In this document: one piece after another, positions 1 to 8,169 of the stretch
Layout of the letters: each line of letters starts with the position of its first letter
Numbering within the stretch: the stretch's first letter is position 1
Assembly: GCA_946887345.1 (NCBI GenBank)
Contig: CAMPKR010000040.1
Coordinates: forward strand, 1 to 11,881
Length of the DNA: 11,881 bases
DNA from: an uncultured Bacteroidota bacterium
GTDB lineage: Bacteria > Bacteroidota > Bacteroidia > Chitinophagales > Chitinophagaceae
Direction of reading: 5' to 3'
The notes under the pieces: generated by a model
The model's database searches: none
Told to the model about the DNA's origin: nothing
Seen by the model: only the letters and a program-made list of their open reading frames with translations
Made by a program: the position numbers and the translations under genes

Positions 1-305
1 ATATATACCTGTGCATTGGCCACCCAGGGATTAGTACCCAGGGCCTTTTCCATTTTGCCAATATTCAGCAAGCTCATCGGCGTCGTCAGATCGAAGCCAC
101 CCTTACTTACCAGCAAATCCTTCACCTGTTGCTCATCTACGAACCTGTGCTTGTCATTCTTGATATTTATCTCCAGTCCAGACAGTGTCTTTGTGATCTC
201 TCTTTTTGAAGCGCTCGATATAGCGATGACACAGCCAACAGTTACTATAATAGTAACCAGCATCTGCATGATCTTACGAACTGATATTTTACGCTTCTTA
301 GTCAT
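1..305 (-). CDS. ftsQ: FtsQ-type cell division protein, N-terminal part (runs off the left edge)
   Basis: Only the first 101 codons are present; the 3' part lies beyond base 1. The translation starts MTKKRKISVRK, a short basic cytoplasmic tail, followed by one membrane segment at about residues 13-32 and then an extracytoplasmic region. Near residues 55-70 is a stretch like the start of the FtsQ POTRA-type domain (FVDEQQVKDLLVSKGG), and near 93-101 is NPWVANAQVY, a pattern typical of Bacteroidota FtsQ just before its beta domain. FtsQ is a bitopic divisome protein that bridges early and late division proteins. The ATG at 305-303 shares one base with the murC stop (TAATG), preceded by purine-rich AAAAGAGA. 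Position after murC is the standard place for ftsQ, with ftsA and ftsZ expected further left. Identity is based on context, topology and the NPWV motif; the remainder cannot be judged. Confidence 0.9.
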   Translation of the reverse strand, partial: MTKKRKISVRKIMQMLVTIIVTVGCVIAISSASKREITKTLSGLEINIKNDKHRFVDEQQVKDLLVSKGGFDLTTPMSLLNIGKMEKALGTNPWVANAQVY

Positions 306-1660
306 TATCTCTTTTTCAGTATTTCCTTTATTGGTTCCACCAGTTTATCTATATCTCCAGCGCCAGCTGTTATGAACAGGCTAATTGGAGCTACTTTTAC
401 ATATTCCAGCAATCCTTCCCTGGAGAGGATCGTTGCGCCATTCTGCATCTTGCCTGCTATCATCTGCGATGTCACGCCCTCTAAAGGCAGTTCACGCGCG
501 GGATAAATGTCCAGCAGAATCGCTTCGTCGGCCATATCCAGGCTGTGTGCAAAACCTTCTGCCAGGTCACGGGTGCGAGTGAACAGGTGAGGCTGAAACA
601 CCACCACACATCTCCTGCCGGCAAACAATTGCTTTGCACTCTTAATCAGTGCAGCTAATTCTTCAGGATGATGCGCATAGTCATCAATATAAACTACAGC
701 CTCATTCTTCAACACATATTCAAAACGGCGCCTGATACCTTTAAATTCTGAAAGCGCCGCTTTTACCTTCTCCCCATCTACCTCCAATATTTTCGTTACT
801 GCTATCGCAGCCACGGCATTCTCCACGTTGTGCATGCCACCAATAGGCAAGTGTAAATTCTCTATCGTCCAATCCTTACCTGCCACATTGAAGATGTACT
901 CTCCGTGCTTCTGTACTATATCCGTTGCATACACATCTGCCGAATCATTTTGCAGACTATAAGTCATTTTATGTTCTCCCTGCAGGTCGGCACCGCGGCT
1001 GAGGCCGTGCTTGGCCACCAGTGTACCACCGGGTTTAATGTTTCTTGTATACTGAATGAAAGCCTCTTCCATATCCTTCACTGTTCCGTATATATCCAGG
1101 TGGTCTGCATCCATTGCTGTGAGCACTGCCACATCAGGGAATAATTTCAAGAAGCTCCTATCATACTCATCTGCCTCCACCACTGCTATATCCGTGCGAC
1201 CGCTCCAGTAGTTGCTATTGTAGTTAACTGACACGCCACCCAGGAAGGCGTTGCAACCATAGCCCGTTTCGCGCAACAGGTAGGCAATCATAGTAGAGAT
1301 TGTAGTCTTGCCATGTGTACCTGCTACTGTTATTGCATGCATGGCCTCTGTTATCCACTGAAGAACATCACTGCGCTTATACACACCATAACCATTATCA
1401 CGATACCAGTTCAATTCTGTATGATCGTTAGGGATCGCCGGTGTGTAAATCACCAGTTCGGTTTCCTTATCCAGCAGTTCTACATCATCAGTGTAGTGCA
1501 CTCCCATTCCTTCTTCCTCCAGCTGTGTGGTCAGCTCAGTGCGCGTACGGTCATAGCCTTTTACCACAGCACCCTGCTCCCGGAAGAAGCGCGCTAACGC
1601 ACTCATACCGATACCACCGATACCTATGAAGTAAACTCTATTTATTTCCCGTACGTTCAT
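305..1660 (-). CDS. murC: UDP-N-acetylmuramate--L-alanine ligase MurC
   Basis: Cytoplasmic ATP-dependent ligase that adds L-alanine to UDP-MurNAc, the first amino-acid step of the peptidoglycan stem peptide. It has 451 residues, about the family size, with all three Mur ligase domains: the UDP-binding Rossmann start with GIGGIGMS at 13-20, the ATP P-loop GTHGKTT at 114-120, EADEYD at 162-167, DADHLDIY at 184-191, and the C-terminal domain with YIDDYAHHP at 324-332, QPHLFTRT at 356-363 and TAGAGDID at 431-438. The DDYAHHP motif and the HGKTT form of the P-loop separate MurC from MurD, MurE and MurF. The ATG overlaps the murG TAA by one base, and its own TAA overlaps the ftsQ ATG by one base, so coupled translation is likely. 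Nothing appears missing or unusual. Confidence 0.98.
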   Translation of the reverse strand: MNVREINRVYFIGIGGIGMSALARFFREQGAVVKGYDRTRTELTTQLEEEGMGVHYTDDVELLDKETELVIYTPAIPNDHTELNWYRDNGYGVYKRSDVLQWITEAMHAITVAGTHGKTTISTMIAYLLRETGYGCNAFLGGVSVNYNSNYWSGRTDIAVVEADEYDRSFLKLFPDVAVLTAMDADHLDIYGTVKDMEEAFIQYTRNIKPGGTLVAKHGLSRGADLQGEHKMTYSLQNDSADVYATDIVQKHGEYIFNVAGKDWTIENLHLPIGGMHNVENAVAAIAVTKILEVDGEKVKAALSEFKGIRRRFEYVLKNEAVVYIDDYAHHPEELAALIKSAKQLFAGRRCVVVFQPHLFTRTRDLAEGFAHSLDMADEAILLDIYPARELPLEGVTSQMIAGKMQNGATILSREGLLEYVKVAPISLFITAGAGDIDKLVEPIKEILKKR

Positions 1661-2763
1661 TACTTTGTTGCTATCTCTATTACTTTATTCGCAATTCTTT
1701 CGTCAGCGTCAGTTATTGCCAGCTTTTTAAGGCCGTTGATCATCAGTTCCTGCATTGCGCTGTCGAGCAGTAGCTGTTTCAGTTTCATTACCAGTTCGTT
1801 CGGTGCGTCGCTGTTACGGACCATCATCGCTGCGTTGTGCTCCACCAGGGCCATCGCATTGCTAGTCTGGTGATCTTCAGCTGCAAAAGGAAAAGGCACG
1901 AATATCACCGGCTTTGCCACTATGCAGAGTTCCGCTATTGCCAGCGCACCCGCTCTCGATATCACCACATCTGCCGCAGCATATGCTCTTTCCATCTCAC
2001 TGATAAAATCAAAGACCTTCACCCTGTCACTATACTTCTCTGCCCTGCTCTTTGCCTGTTCGTAATACGGCTTTCCTGTTTGCCATATCACCTGTACCCC
2101 AAGCTCCAATATCTCTTCCAGGCGGGCATCGATCGTTTCATTTATCGCTTTTGCCCCGAGGCTTCCCCCTACCACCAGCAGTGTCTTCTTCTCACTGTCC
2201 ATGCCTAACCATTCCTGCCCTACCTGCCTGCCGATATTCATATGCGCTATCGACTTTCTTACAGGATTGCCAGTGAGTATCAAATTACCGGCAGGGAAGA
2301 AGCGCTCCATTTTCTCATACCCCACACATATCGCTTTGGCCCTCTTACCGAGTATCTTATTACTCTTGCCTGCGTAGGAGTTCTGCTCCTGTATCAGCGT
2401 TGGTATGTGCATACCCTGGGCTGCGTTCAGCACCGGAAAACTTGCATAACCACCAACACCAACCACCGCATGCGGCTTAAAGTCTTTCAGCACACCTCTT
2501 GCCTGTATATTACTTTTTAAGAGCTTAAAGGGTAGTAAAATGTTTTTCAACAAATTCCCCCTGTCAAATCCCGCTATATCCAACCCCACTATACTAAATC
2601 CTGCCTGCGGCACTTTTTCCATTTCCATCTTTCCCTGCGCTCCTACAAAGAGCAACTCTGTTCCCGGTGCCAACCTCTGCAACGCCTGTCCTATCGCCAC
2701 CGCGGGGAAAATATGTCCGCCTGTTCCACCACCTGCTATTATTATCCTCAGGTTCTCTCCCAT
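1660..2763 (-). CDS. murG: MurG, lipid II-forming GlcNAc transferase
   Basis: Peripheral membrane GT28-family glycosyltransferase that moves GlcNAc from UDP-GlcNAc to lipid I, giving lipid II on the cytoplasmic face. The 367 residues match the usual length. Visible motifs are the N-terminal glycine-rich loop GGGTGGHIFPA at 11-21, a second glycine loop GVGGYASFP at 102-110, QEQNSYAGKSNK at 125-136, GNPVR at 165-169, GGSLGAKAIN at 199-208 opening the UDP-GlcNAc domain, SRAGALAIAEL at 269-279 and PFPFAAEDHQTSNA at 290-303. The ATG at 2763 is three bases after the ftsW stop (TAG-ATT-ATG); no good Shine-Dalgarno is seen close by, as is common in Bacteroidota. It lies between ftsW and murC, the order usual for Bacteroidota dcw clusters. 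Confidence 0.98.
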   Translation of the reverse strand: MGENLRIIIAGGGTGGHIFPAVAIGQALQRLAPGTELLFVGAQGKMEMEKVPQAGFSIVGLDIAGFDRGNLLKNILLPFKLLKSNIQARGVLKDFKPHAVVGVGGYASFPVLNAAQGMHIPTLIQEQNSYAGKSNKILGKRAKAICVGYEKMERFFPAGNLILTGNPVRKSIAHMNIGRQVGQEWLGMDSEKKTLLVVGGSLGAKAINETIDARLEEILELGVQVIWQTGKPYYEQAKSRAEKYSDRVKVFDFISEMERAYAAADVVISRAGALAIAELCIVAKPVIFVPFPFAAEDHQTSNAMALVEHNAAMMVRNSDAPNELVMKLKQLLLDSAMQELMINGLKKLAITDADERIANKVIEIATK

Positions 2764-2766
2764 AAT

Positions 2767-4044
2767 CTATGCAGCAGACACTGCCCTCTTTCTTCTCACT
2801 TTGGGTGTTTGTTCCTCTTCTGTTTCTTCTTCTTCTTCTGCGTCTTCTGCTTCGTCCAGCGCTTCCATATTCTCTCTTAATTCTTTCTGCTTACCTTCCA
2901 TCTCGTCTACATACCGGCTAACGCTCAGCACCACTCCTATTGCCACCGAGGTAAACCAGATAGAAGAACCACCCATGCTCACCATCGGCAGGGTAAGACC
3001 TGTAACCGGAACTAGATGCACATTCACCGCCATGTTCAGCATGGCCTGGAACACTAACGTTATACTCAGCCCTACCGCCAGGAACGCACCAAAGGCATAA
3101 GGGCATCGTCTGAATATTAGGATGCTTCTCCACAAAAAGAGCAGGTAAAGGAAGACCACGACAGATCCTCCTACCAGGCCATACTCTTCTATTATGATGG
3201 AGTAGATGAAATCTGAATAAGGGTGCGGCACAAAATTGCGTTGTTGGCTATTACCCGGTCCGCGACCGGTAAAGCCACCGTTGGCGATGGCGATTTTAGC
3301 CTGTTGCACCTGGTATACCTCTTCTTTCTTTACGACCTGGCCGTTCTCATCGGTCTTGGTGCCTCCCATAAAGTCCTCTATACGTTGCTCCCAGGTAGCG
3401 GCACGCCCCCAGCCTGTGAGCTTAGATACACCGAAAAGCAGCACCACGCCAATGAGACCTGCAAAGGCCAGCAGCGCAATGTGCTTCACCTGTGTACGTC
3501 CTATAAAGAACAGAATACAACAGGTGAAGCCTAGCATCAACGCGGTGGATAGATTTGCAGGGGCTATGAACGCACATGTAAGGGCTACGGGAAGTAATAC
3601 CGGTAAAAAACCCTTCTTAAAATCCTTTATGTCGTTTTGCTTCATGCTCAGCACACGGGCGAGGAACATGAAAAGGGCAAGCTTTGCAAGGTCAGAAGTC
3701 TGGAAAGTGAGGTTGATCACCGGCAGTTTTATCCAACGTGAACCTTCATTCAACTTAGTACCGAAGAACAGCGTGTACAACAACAATGGCAGACTGGCAA
3801 AATATAGCACTACCGACCATCGGGCAAACTTCAGGTAGTTCACCTTGTGTATGAGGTAAATGATCGCCAGGCCCAGACCAAGCACCATCAACTGCTTCAC
3901 CAGGAAGTAGCTGCCGTTCTTATCCATGCGATAAGCCAAAGACCCGGTAGAACTATAAACAGACAGCATGCTGATAAAGGCCAGTATCAATACTACTGCC
4001 CATATCACCCTGTCTCCTTTCGTTCTACTTAATATATCTCTCAT
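2767..4044 (-). CDS. ftsW: FtsW, SEDS-family septal peptidoglycan polymerase
   Basis: Multi-pass inner-membrane SEDS protein, the glycan-chain polymerase that works with the class B PBP FtsI at the septum. The 425 residues include about ten hydrophobic segments from residue 13 to about 377. Family marks are NEGSRWI at 99-105, QTSDLAKLAL at 115-124, the large extracytoplasmic loop ending in PHPYSDFIYS with the aspartate at 278 that corresponds by motif to the essential SEDS Asp, then GLTLPMVSMGGSS at 349-361. The loop between residues 225 and 250 is charged (TDENGQVVKKEEV). The C-terminal cytoplasmic tail (about 380-425) is odd: an acidic run at 391-412 followed by a basic KVRRKR patch. FtsW rather than RodA is favoured by its place between murD and murG. 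The start ATG follows a ten-base spacer holding an AGG. Confidence 0.96.
   Translation of the reverse strand: MRDILSRTKGDRVIWAVVLILAFISMLSVYSSTGSLAYRMDKNGSYFLVKQLMVLGLGLAIIYLIHKVNYLKFARWSVVLYFASLPLLLYTLFFGTKLNEGSRWIKLPVINLTFQTSDLAKLALFMFLARVLSMKQNDIKDFKKGFLPVLLPVALTCAFIAPANLSTALMLGFTCCILFFIGRTQVKHIALLAFAGLIGVVLLFGVSKLTGWGRAATWEQRIEDFMGGTKTDENGQVVKKEEVYQVQQAKIAIANGGFTGRGPGNSQQRNFVPHPYSDFIYSIIIEEYGLVGGSVVVFLYLLFLWRSILIFRRCPYAFGAFLAVGLSITLVFQAMLNMAVNVHLVPVTGLTLPMVSMGGSSIWFTSVAIGVVLSVSRYVDEMEGKQKELRENMEALDEAEDAEEEEETEEEQTPKVRRKRAVSAA
2809..2874 (-). repeat. Glu-rich low-complexity tail of ftsW
   Basis: On the plus strand this is a TTC/TCT-rich tract; on the coding strand it encodes FtsW residues 391-412, with 13 glutamates plus two aspartates and including the run EEEEETEEEQ. 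It is immediately followed by a basic patch (KVRRKR) and the C-terminus. The tract is compositional rather than a perfect tandem repeat. It lies after the last membrane segment, so it should face the cytoplasm. Confidence 0.7.
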
Positions 4045-4054
4045 TGCCTGTTTA

Positions 4055-5416
4055 TTATAATCCCCTCACTGCTTCTTTAAACTGCCTGCCACGATCTTCG
4101 TAATTCTTAAAAAGATCGAAACTGGCACATGCAGGTGATAAGAGTACAGTATCACCTTTATCAGCAAAAGCATAGGCAGCCTTTACTGCATCTATCACAC
4201 TATGAGTGTCTGCGATGTCTTCTACTACACCATTAAATGCCTGGAGTATTGGAGCATTGTCAATGCCCATACATACTATGGCCTTTACCTTTTCCTTTAC
4301 CAGGTCCATGATCTCGTTATAGTCATTTCCTTTATCCTGTCCGCCCAGTATCAATACGGTTGGGTTCTTCATGCTTTCCAGGGCAAACCATACTGAATTG
4401 ACGTTGGTTGCTTTGCTGTCATTTACATAATCTACGCCGCGTACAGTGACAACAAATTCCAGCCTGTGTTCCAGCCCTTCAAACGAAGCAAAGCTCTCAC
4501 GTATTTTCTCCTTCCTGATACCGGCTATGCGTGCTGATATACCCGCTGCCATGCTATTATATTGGTTGTGTTTTCCCTTGATAGAGAGGTCGTGAATGGA
4601 CATGGTTGCATCCTCGTCGCCGACGCGCAGGTGCATCTCATTATTGCTAACGAAAGCCCCTTCATCGCTCCTCATGTTTTCTTCATTCATCGTGAAATAA
4701 ATTTTTTGTGCTTTTGTGGATTGTGCATTTAAGTATTGTTCTATCGTTTCGTCGTCCCCGTTAACTATAAAAAAGTCCTTATCATCCTGGTTCTCCGTGA
4801 TCCTGAATTTGGATCTTATATAATTCTCCACTTTATTATCATACCTGTCCAGGTGGTCAGGTGTTATATTCAATAGCACTGCCACATCAGGATGGAAGCG
4901 TTGAATATCGTCAAGCTGAAAGCTGCTTACTTCCACTATGTACCAGGTTGCAGGATTTTGCGCTATCTGTTTGGCAAAACTGATACCTATATTGCCCACC
5001 ATCGCCACATCGTAGCCTGCTTCCTTAAATACATGGTAAGTAAGCTTTGTAGTGGTACTCTTACCATTGCTGCCGGTAATAGCCACTATCTTGCTATCAC
5101 CTTTGTAACGGAAGGCAAACTCGATCTCGCTGCATATTTCTATTTCAGCTTTGCGCAGGGCTTTCATTACTTCGGTCTTTTCACTAATGCCCGGGCTCTT
5201 TACTACGCAGTCAGCTTCCAGCACTTTCTCCATTGAGTGTCCGCCTTCTTCAAAGCTGATACCCTCTTCTACCAGTTCTTCTTTGTATTCATTCTTTATG
5301 TCACCGTATTCGCTCACAAAAACATCCCAGCCCTGCTGTTTGCCCAGCAGCGCAGCTCCTATGCCGCTTTCGCCGGCACCGAGTACGATGAGTTTTTTAT
5401 GTGCGTTCTTTGCCAC
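4055..5416 (-). CDS. murD: UDP-N-acetylmuramoyl-L-alanine--D-glutamate ligase MurD
   Basis: Cytoplasmic ligase that adds D-glutamate to UDP-MurNAc-L-Ala. Its 453 residues show GAGESGIG at 13-20 in the UDP-binding domain, the P-loop TGSNGKST at 114-121, EVSSFQL at 162-168 (a MurD hallmark), NITPDHLDRY at 183-192, a lysine at 203 in YIRSKF that fits the carbamylated Lys, GLEHRLEFV at 314-322, NDSKATN at 332-338, GGQDKG at 358-363 and SPACASFDLF at 427-436. The start codon is GTG (5416-5414), sharing its first base with the mraY TAG stop as TAGTG; no in-frame ATG fits better and the first residues (AKNAHKKLIVLGAGESG) match a normal N-terminus. The gene ends with two in-frame stops in tandem, TAATAA (4057-4052). 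Confidence 0.98.
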   Translation of the reverse strand: MAKNAHKKLIVLGAGESGIGAALLGKQQGWDVFVSEYGDIKNEYKEELVEEGISFEEGGHSMEKVLEADCVVKSPGISEKTEVMKALRKAEIEICSEIEFAFRYKGDSKIVAITGSNGKSTTTKLTYHVFKEAGYDVAMVGNIGISFAKQIAQNPATWYIVEVSSFQLDDIQRFHPDVAVLLNITPDHLDRYDNKVENYIRSKFRITENQDDKDFFIVNGDDETIEQYLNAQSTKAQKIYFTMNEENMRSDEGAFVSNNEMHLRVGDEDATMSIHDLSIKGKHNQYNSMAAGISARIAGIRKEKIRESFASFEGLEHRLEFVVTVRGVDYVNDSKATNVNSVWFALESMKNPTVLILGGQDKGNDYNEIMDLVKEKVKAIVCMGIDNAPILQAFNGVVEDIADTHSVIDAVKAAYAFADKGDTVLLSPACASFDLFKNYEDRGRQFKEAVRGL

Positions 5417-6687
5417 TATCTTAGTTTCAGTGTTACTATACTCATTATTGCCAGTATGATGCCCATTATCCAGAAGCGGGTAACGATCTTGCTTTCGTGA
5501 TAGCCCAACTTCTGGTAGTGGTGATGCAGCGGAGACATCAGGAATATCCTGCGGCCTTCTCCATGTCTTCTTTTCGTGTGTTTGAAATAACCTACCTGCA
5601 GCATCACCGATAGATTTTCTACCAGGAAGATGCCGCAGATAATGGGTATCAATAATTCCTTACGAACTATAATAGCCAGAGATGCGATGATGCCACCCAG
5701 TGCCAGGCTGCCCGTGTCGCCCATAAATACCTGTGCAGGATATGCGTTATACCAGAGGAAGCCTACGCAGGCCCCTACAAACGCACCGATAAATATGGAG
5801 AGCTCACCCAGGTTGGGGATATGCATAATACCGAGGTAATTGGCAAAGATGTAGTTACCCGACACGTAAGCGAACACGCCGAGACAGATGCCTGCAATAG
5901 CTGATACACCTGTTGCCAGGCCATCTATGCCATCTGTAATATTGGCACCGTTCGATACTGCCGTGATGATGAATATCACAAAGAGCACATAGATAAGTGG
6001 CGTAACAGTCTTCACCGCCCCTTTACCAAATATTTCAGCAATTCCTTCATAGCTCATCTCGTGAGTCTTCAGGAACGGAATAGTAGTGGTGGCAGATTTA
6101 ATACGCATGTAGCTATGCGTTCTGCCGTTCTCATCTTTTCTTGTTACGGGTCCGGAAACAACTTCTTCGGTCGGGTTGTAAATAGTAGCCTGGTTAGGTA
6201 CTACTTCCCGGCTTACTACCACATGGTCGTTGTAGTACATGGTAAGGCCAACTATGATACCAAGGCCTATCTGACCGAGTACCTTAAACCTGCCTGCAAG
6301 ACCTTCTTTATTCTTCCTGAATACTTTTATGTAGTCATCTATAAAACCAACCAGCCCAAGCCAGATGGTAGATACAATCATCAGTATGATATAAACATTC
6401 TCTACACGGGCAAAAATGAGTGTCGGTATCAGTATTCCGGAAATGATGATGAGGCCACCCATAGTTGGCGTGCCTTTCTTTTGGATTTCGCCCTCAAGGC
6501 CGAGATCGCGAACTGTTTCGCCTATCTGTTTCCTTTGCAGGTAGTTGATCATGCGCTTTCCCAGTACAGTTGTTATTACCAGCGAGAGAATAATCGCCAT
6601 GGCAGCACGGAAGGTGATGTAGTAAAACACCCCCGCCCCGAACATGCCGAAGTTCTCACGCAGATATGTAAACAAATAGTACAGCAT
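5416..6687 (-). CDS. mraY: Phospho-MurNAc-pentapeptide translocase MraY
   Basis: Polytopic membrane enzyme that transfers phospho-MurNAc-pentapeptide from UDP to undecaprenyl phosphate, forming lipid I. It has 423 residues, longer than the roughly 360 of the E. coli enzyme. Motifs are GTPTMGG at 72-78, the aspartate pair D117-D118 in [20 protein letters not shown] at 249-260, [12 protein letters not shown] at 321-332 and the histidine motif PLHHHY at 386-391. The additional length lies mostly in a polar segment at about 154-210, between hydrophobic helices, which is characteristic of Bacteroidota MraY as I know the family. The gene starts 15 bases after the murE stop with a purine-rich leader (AGAGAGAAA) before the ATG, and its TAG overlaps the murD GTG start. 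Confidence 0.98.
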   Translation of the reverse strand: MLYYLFTYLRENFGMFGAGVFYYITFRAAMAIILSLVITTVLGKRMINYLQRKQIGETVRDLGLEGEIQKKGTPTMGGLIIISGILIPTLIFARVENVYIILMIVSTIWLGLVGFIDDYIKVFRKNKEGLAGRFKVLGQIGLGIIVGLTMYYNDHVVVSREVVPNQATIYNPTEEVVSGPVTRKDENGRTHSYMRIKSATTTIPFLKTHEMSYEGIAEIFGKGAVKTVTPLIYVLFVIFIITAVSNGANITDGIDGLATGVSAIAGICLGVFAYVSGNYIFANYLGIMHIPNLGELSIFIGAFVGACVGFLWYNAYPAQVFMGDTGSLALGGIIASLAIIVRKELLIPIICGIFLVENLSVMLQVGYFKHTKRRHGEGRRIFLMSPLHHHYQKLGYHESKIVTRFWIMGIILAIMSIVTLKLR

Positions 6688-6702
6688 TTTCTCTCTTATC
6701 CT
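6688..6702 (-). promoter_or_regulatory. Purine-rich ribosome-binding leader of mraY
   Basis: The 15 bases between murE and mraY read AGGATAAGAGAGAAA on the coding strand, directly before the mraY ATG. The AGAGAG element is correctly spaced for ribosome contact and there is an AGGA further up. It is one of the better Shine-Dalgarno-like leaders in the window, though still weak. Function is inferred from position only. Confidence 0.35.
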
Positions 6703-8169
6703 CTATTTTCCTAGTAATTCAAATGTTTCGAGTAAAATCTCTTTATCGTCAAAGGGTTGTCTTACACCTTTTATTTCCTGGTATGTTTCGTGGCCCTTGC
6801 CTGCTATCAGCAGTATGTCATCCGCCTGTGCCAGCGAGCAGGCTGTTTTAATTGCCTCTTTTCTGTCGGTTATACGCAGTGCTTTTCGTTTCTGCGCCAT
6901 AGTCAGGCCGGCTTCCATCTCATTCAGTATAGCTTCGGGGTCTTCGTTGCGTGGATTGTCTGATGTAAGTATGGCTTTATCACTATGCTCGCAGGCAGCC
7001 TGTGCCATCACCGGGCGCTTGCTTGTGTCCCTGTCACCACCACAGCCTACTACAGTTATCAACTGCTGGCCCTTAGTGCGTAGCTGGTTGATGGTAGCCA
7101 GTACATTTATCAAAGCATCCGGTGTGTGTGCATAGTCAATAATGCCCAGTACTTTTTCGTTCTTAGACATATATGTCTCAAAGCGACCGGGAGCACCATG
7201 AAGGTTGCTCAAAACCGAAAGAACTTCCATCTCATCCTTGCCCAGCAGCGTTGCAATACCATACACAGTCAACAGGTTGTAAGCATTAAAAGTGCCTATC
7301 ATCCTGAAATAAGCTTCGTGGCCATCTACAGTCATCACCAGGCCAGTGAGGTTGTTCTCCAGTATTTTACCTTTAATGCTCACGGGAGCTTTCAGGCTAT
7401 AGGCGTGCTTTTCTGCTTTTGTGTTTTGCAGCATTACCATTCCACGCTTATCGTCTGCATTGGTGAGTGCAAAGGCGGTTTCCGGAAGCTCATCAAAGAA
7501 GCGCTTTTTCACTTTAATGTACTCATCAAAGGTTTTATGATAATCGAGGTGGTCGTGGGTAATGTTAGTGAATGCTCCACCTGCAAACTCTATTCCTTCT
7601 ATTCTGCGCTGGTGCACTGCATGTGAGCTCACTTCCATGAACACATATTCGCAACCTGCATCTGCCATCTTCGCCAGCAGGGCTTGTACAGATATAGCAT
7701 CCGGTGTAGTATGGGTTGATACCTCTACCTGGTCGTGAATATGATTCTTTACCGTGGAAATCAGTCCTGCCCTATGCCCAAGCCCTTCAAAAAGTTGATA
7801 CAGGAGCGTAGCAACAGTCGTCTTGCCATTGGTTCCGGTTACGCCAACCACTTTTGTTCTTGTAGAAGGGAATTCATAGAACGCAGCGGCAAGTTTGCCT
7901 GCAGCTATGGCAGTATCTTTTACCTTAATGTAGCTAACACCTTCTTTTTGCTCTGCAGGCAGTTCTTCACAAACTATTACGTTCGCGCCTTGTTCGATTG
8001 CCTTAGCTATATACTCATGCCCATCCACTGCAGTACCCCTCACTGCTATAAAGGCAGCACCCGGAGCAGCCTTGCGACTGTCTATGCAAAGTGAAGCTAC
8101 CTGCAGATTTGTCTCACCTACAGTTTGCAGCACCTGCACATTATTCAGTATGTCGCGAAGCATTTGCAT
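6703..8169 (-). CDS. murE: MurE, UDP-MurNAc-tripeptide synthetase (predicted meso-DAP-adding)
   Basis: Cytoplasmic ligase that adds the third stem-peptide residue to UDP-MurNAc-L-Ala-D-Glu. Its 488 residues contain the P-loop TGTNGKTT at 111-118, STHTTPD at 151-157, MEVSSHAV at 178-185, THDHLDYH at 204-211, a lysine at 221 aligning with the carbamylated Lys of the family, GAPGRFE at 325-331, DYAHTPDAL at 345-353, GGDRDTSKRP at 377-386 and DNPRNEDP at 404-411. The DNPR motif is the known signature for meso-diaminopimelate rather than lysine selection, so DAP-type peptidoglycan is predicted. The ATG overlaps the ftsI TAA by one base (TAATG); a second in-frame ATG two codons later is possible. 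murF, which follows murE in E. coli, is absent here. Confidence 0.98.
   Translation of the reverse strand: MQMLRDILNNVQVLQTVGETNLQVASLCIDSRKAAPGAAFIAVRGTAVDGHEYIAKAIEQGANVIVCEELPAEQKEGVSYIKVKDTAIAAGKLAAAFYEFPSTRTKVVGVTGTNGKTTVATLLYQLFEGLGHRAGLISTVKNHIHDQVEVSTHTTPDAISVQALLAKMADAGCEYVFMEVSSHAVHQRRIEGIEFAGGAFTNITHDHLDYHKTFDEYIKVKKRFFDELPETAFALTNADDKRGMVMLQNTKAEKHAYSLKAPVSIKGKILENNLTGLVMTVDGHEAYFRMIGTFNAYNLLTVYGIATLLGKDEMEVLSVLSNLHGAPGRFETYMSKNEKVLGIIDYAHTPDALINVLATINQLRTKGQQLITVVGCGGDRDTSKRPVMAQAACEHSDKAILTSDNPRNEDPEAILNEMEAGLTMAQKRKALRITDRKEAIKTACSLAQADDILLIAGKGHETYQEIKGVRQPFDDKEILLETFELLGK

Noticed and set aside
2540..3838. Long plus-strand open frames opposite murG and ftsW (up to 200 codons)
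   Set aside because: They lie entirely antisense to clearly conserved genes, have Ser/Pro/Arg-rich or low-complexity translations with no recognisable domain, and no start signals; they are shadows of the real coding strand.
6061..6714. 217-codon plus-strand open frame opposite the 5' half of mraY
   Set aside because: Fully antisense to MraY, whose motifs are intact; the translation shows no family resemblance.
305..8169. Recombination or repeat signal among murC, murD and murE
   Set aside because: Their similar P-loops and domain layout reflect ancient paralogy of the Mur ligase family, not DNA-level repeats.
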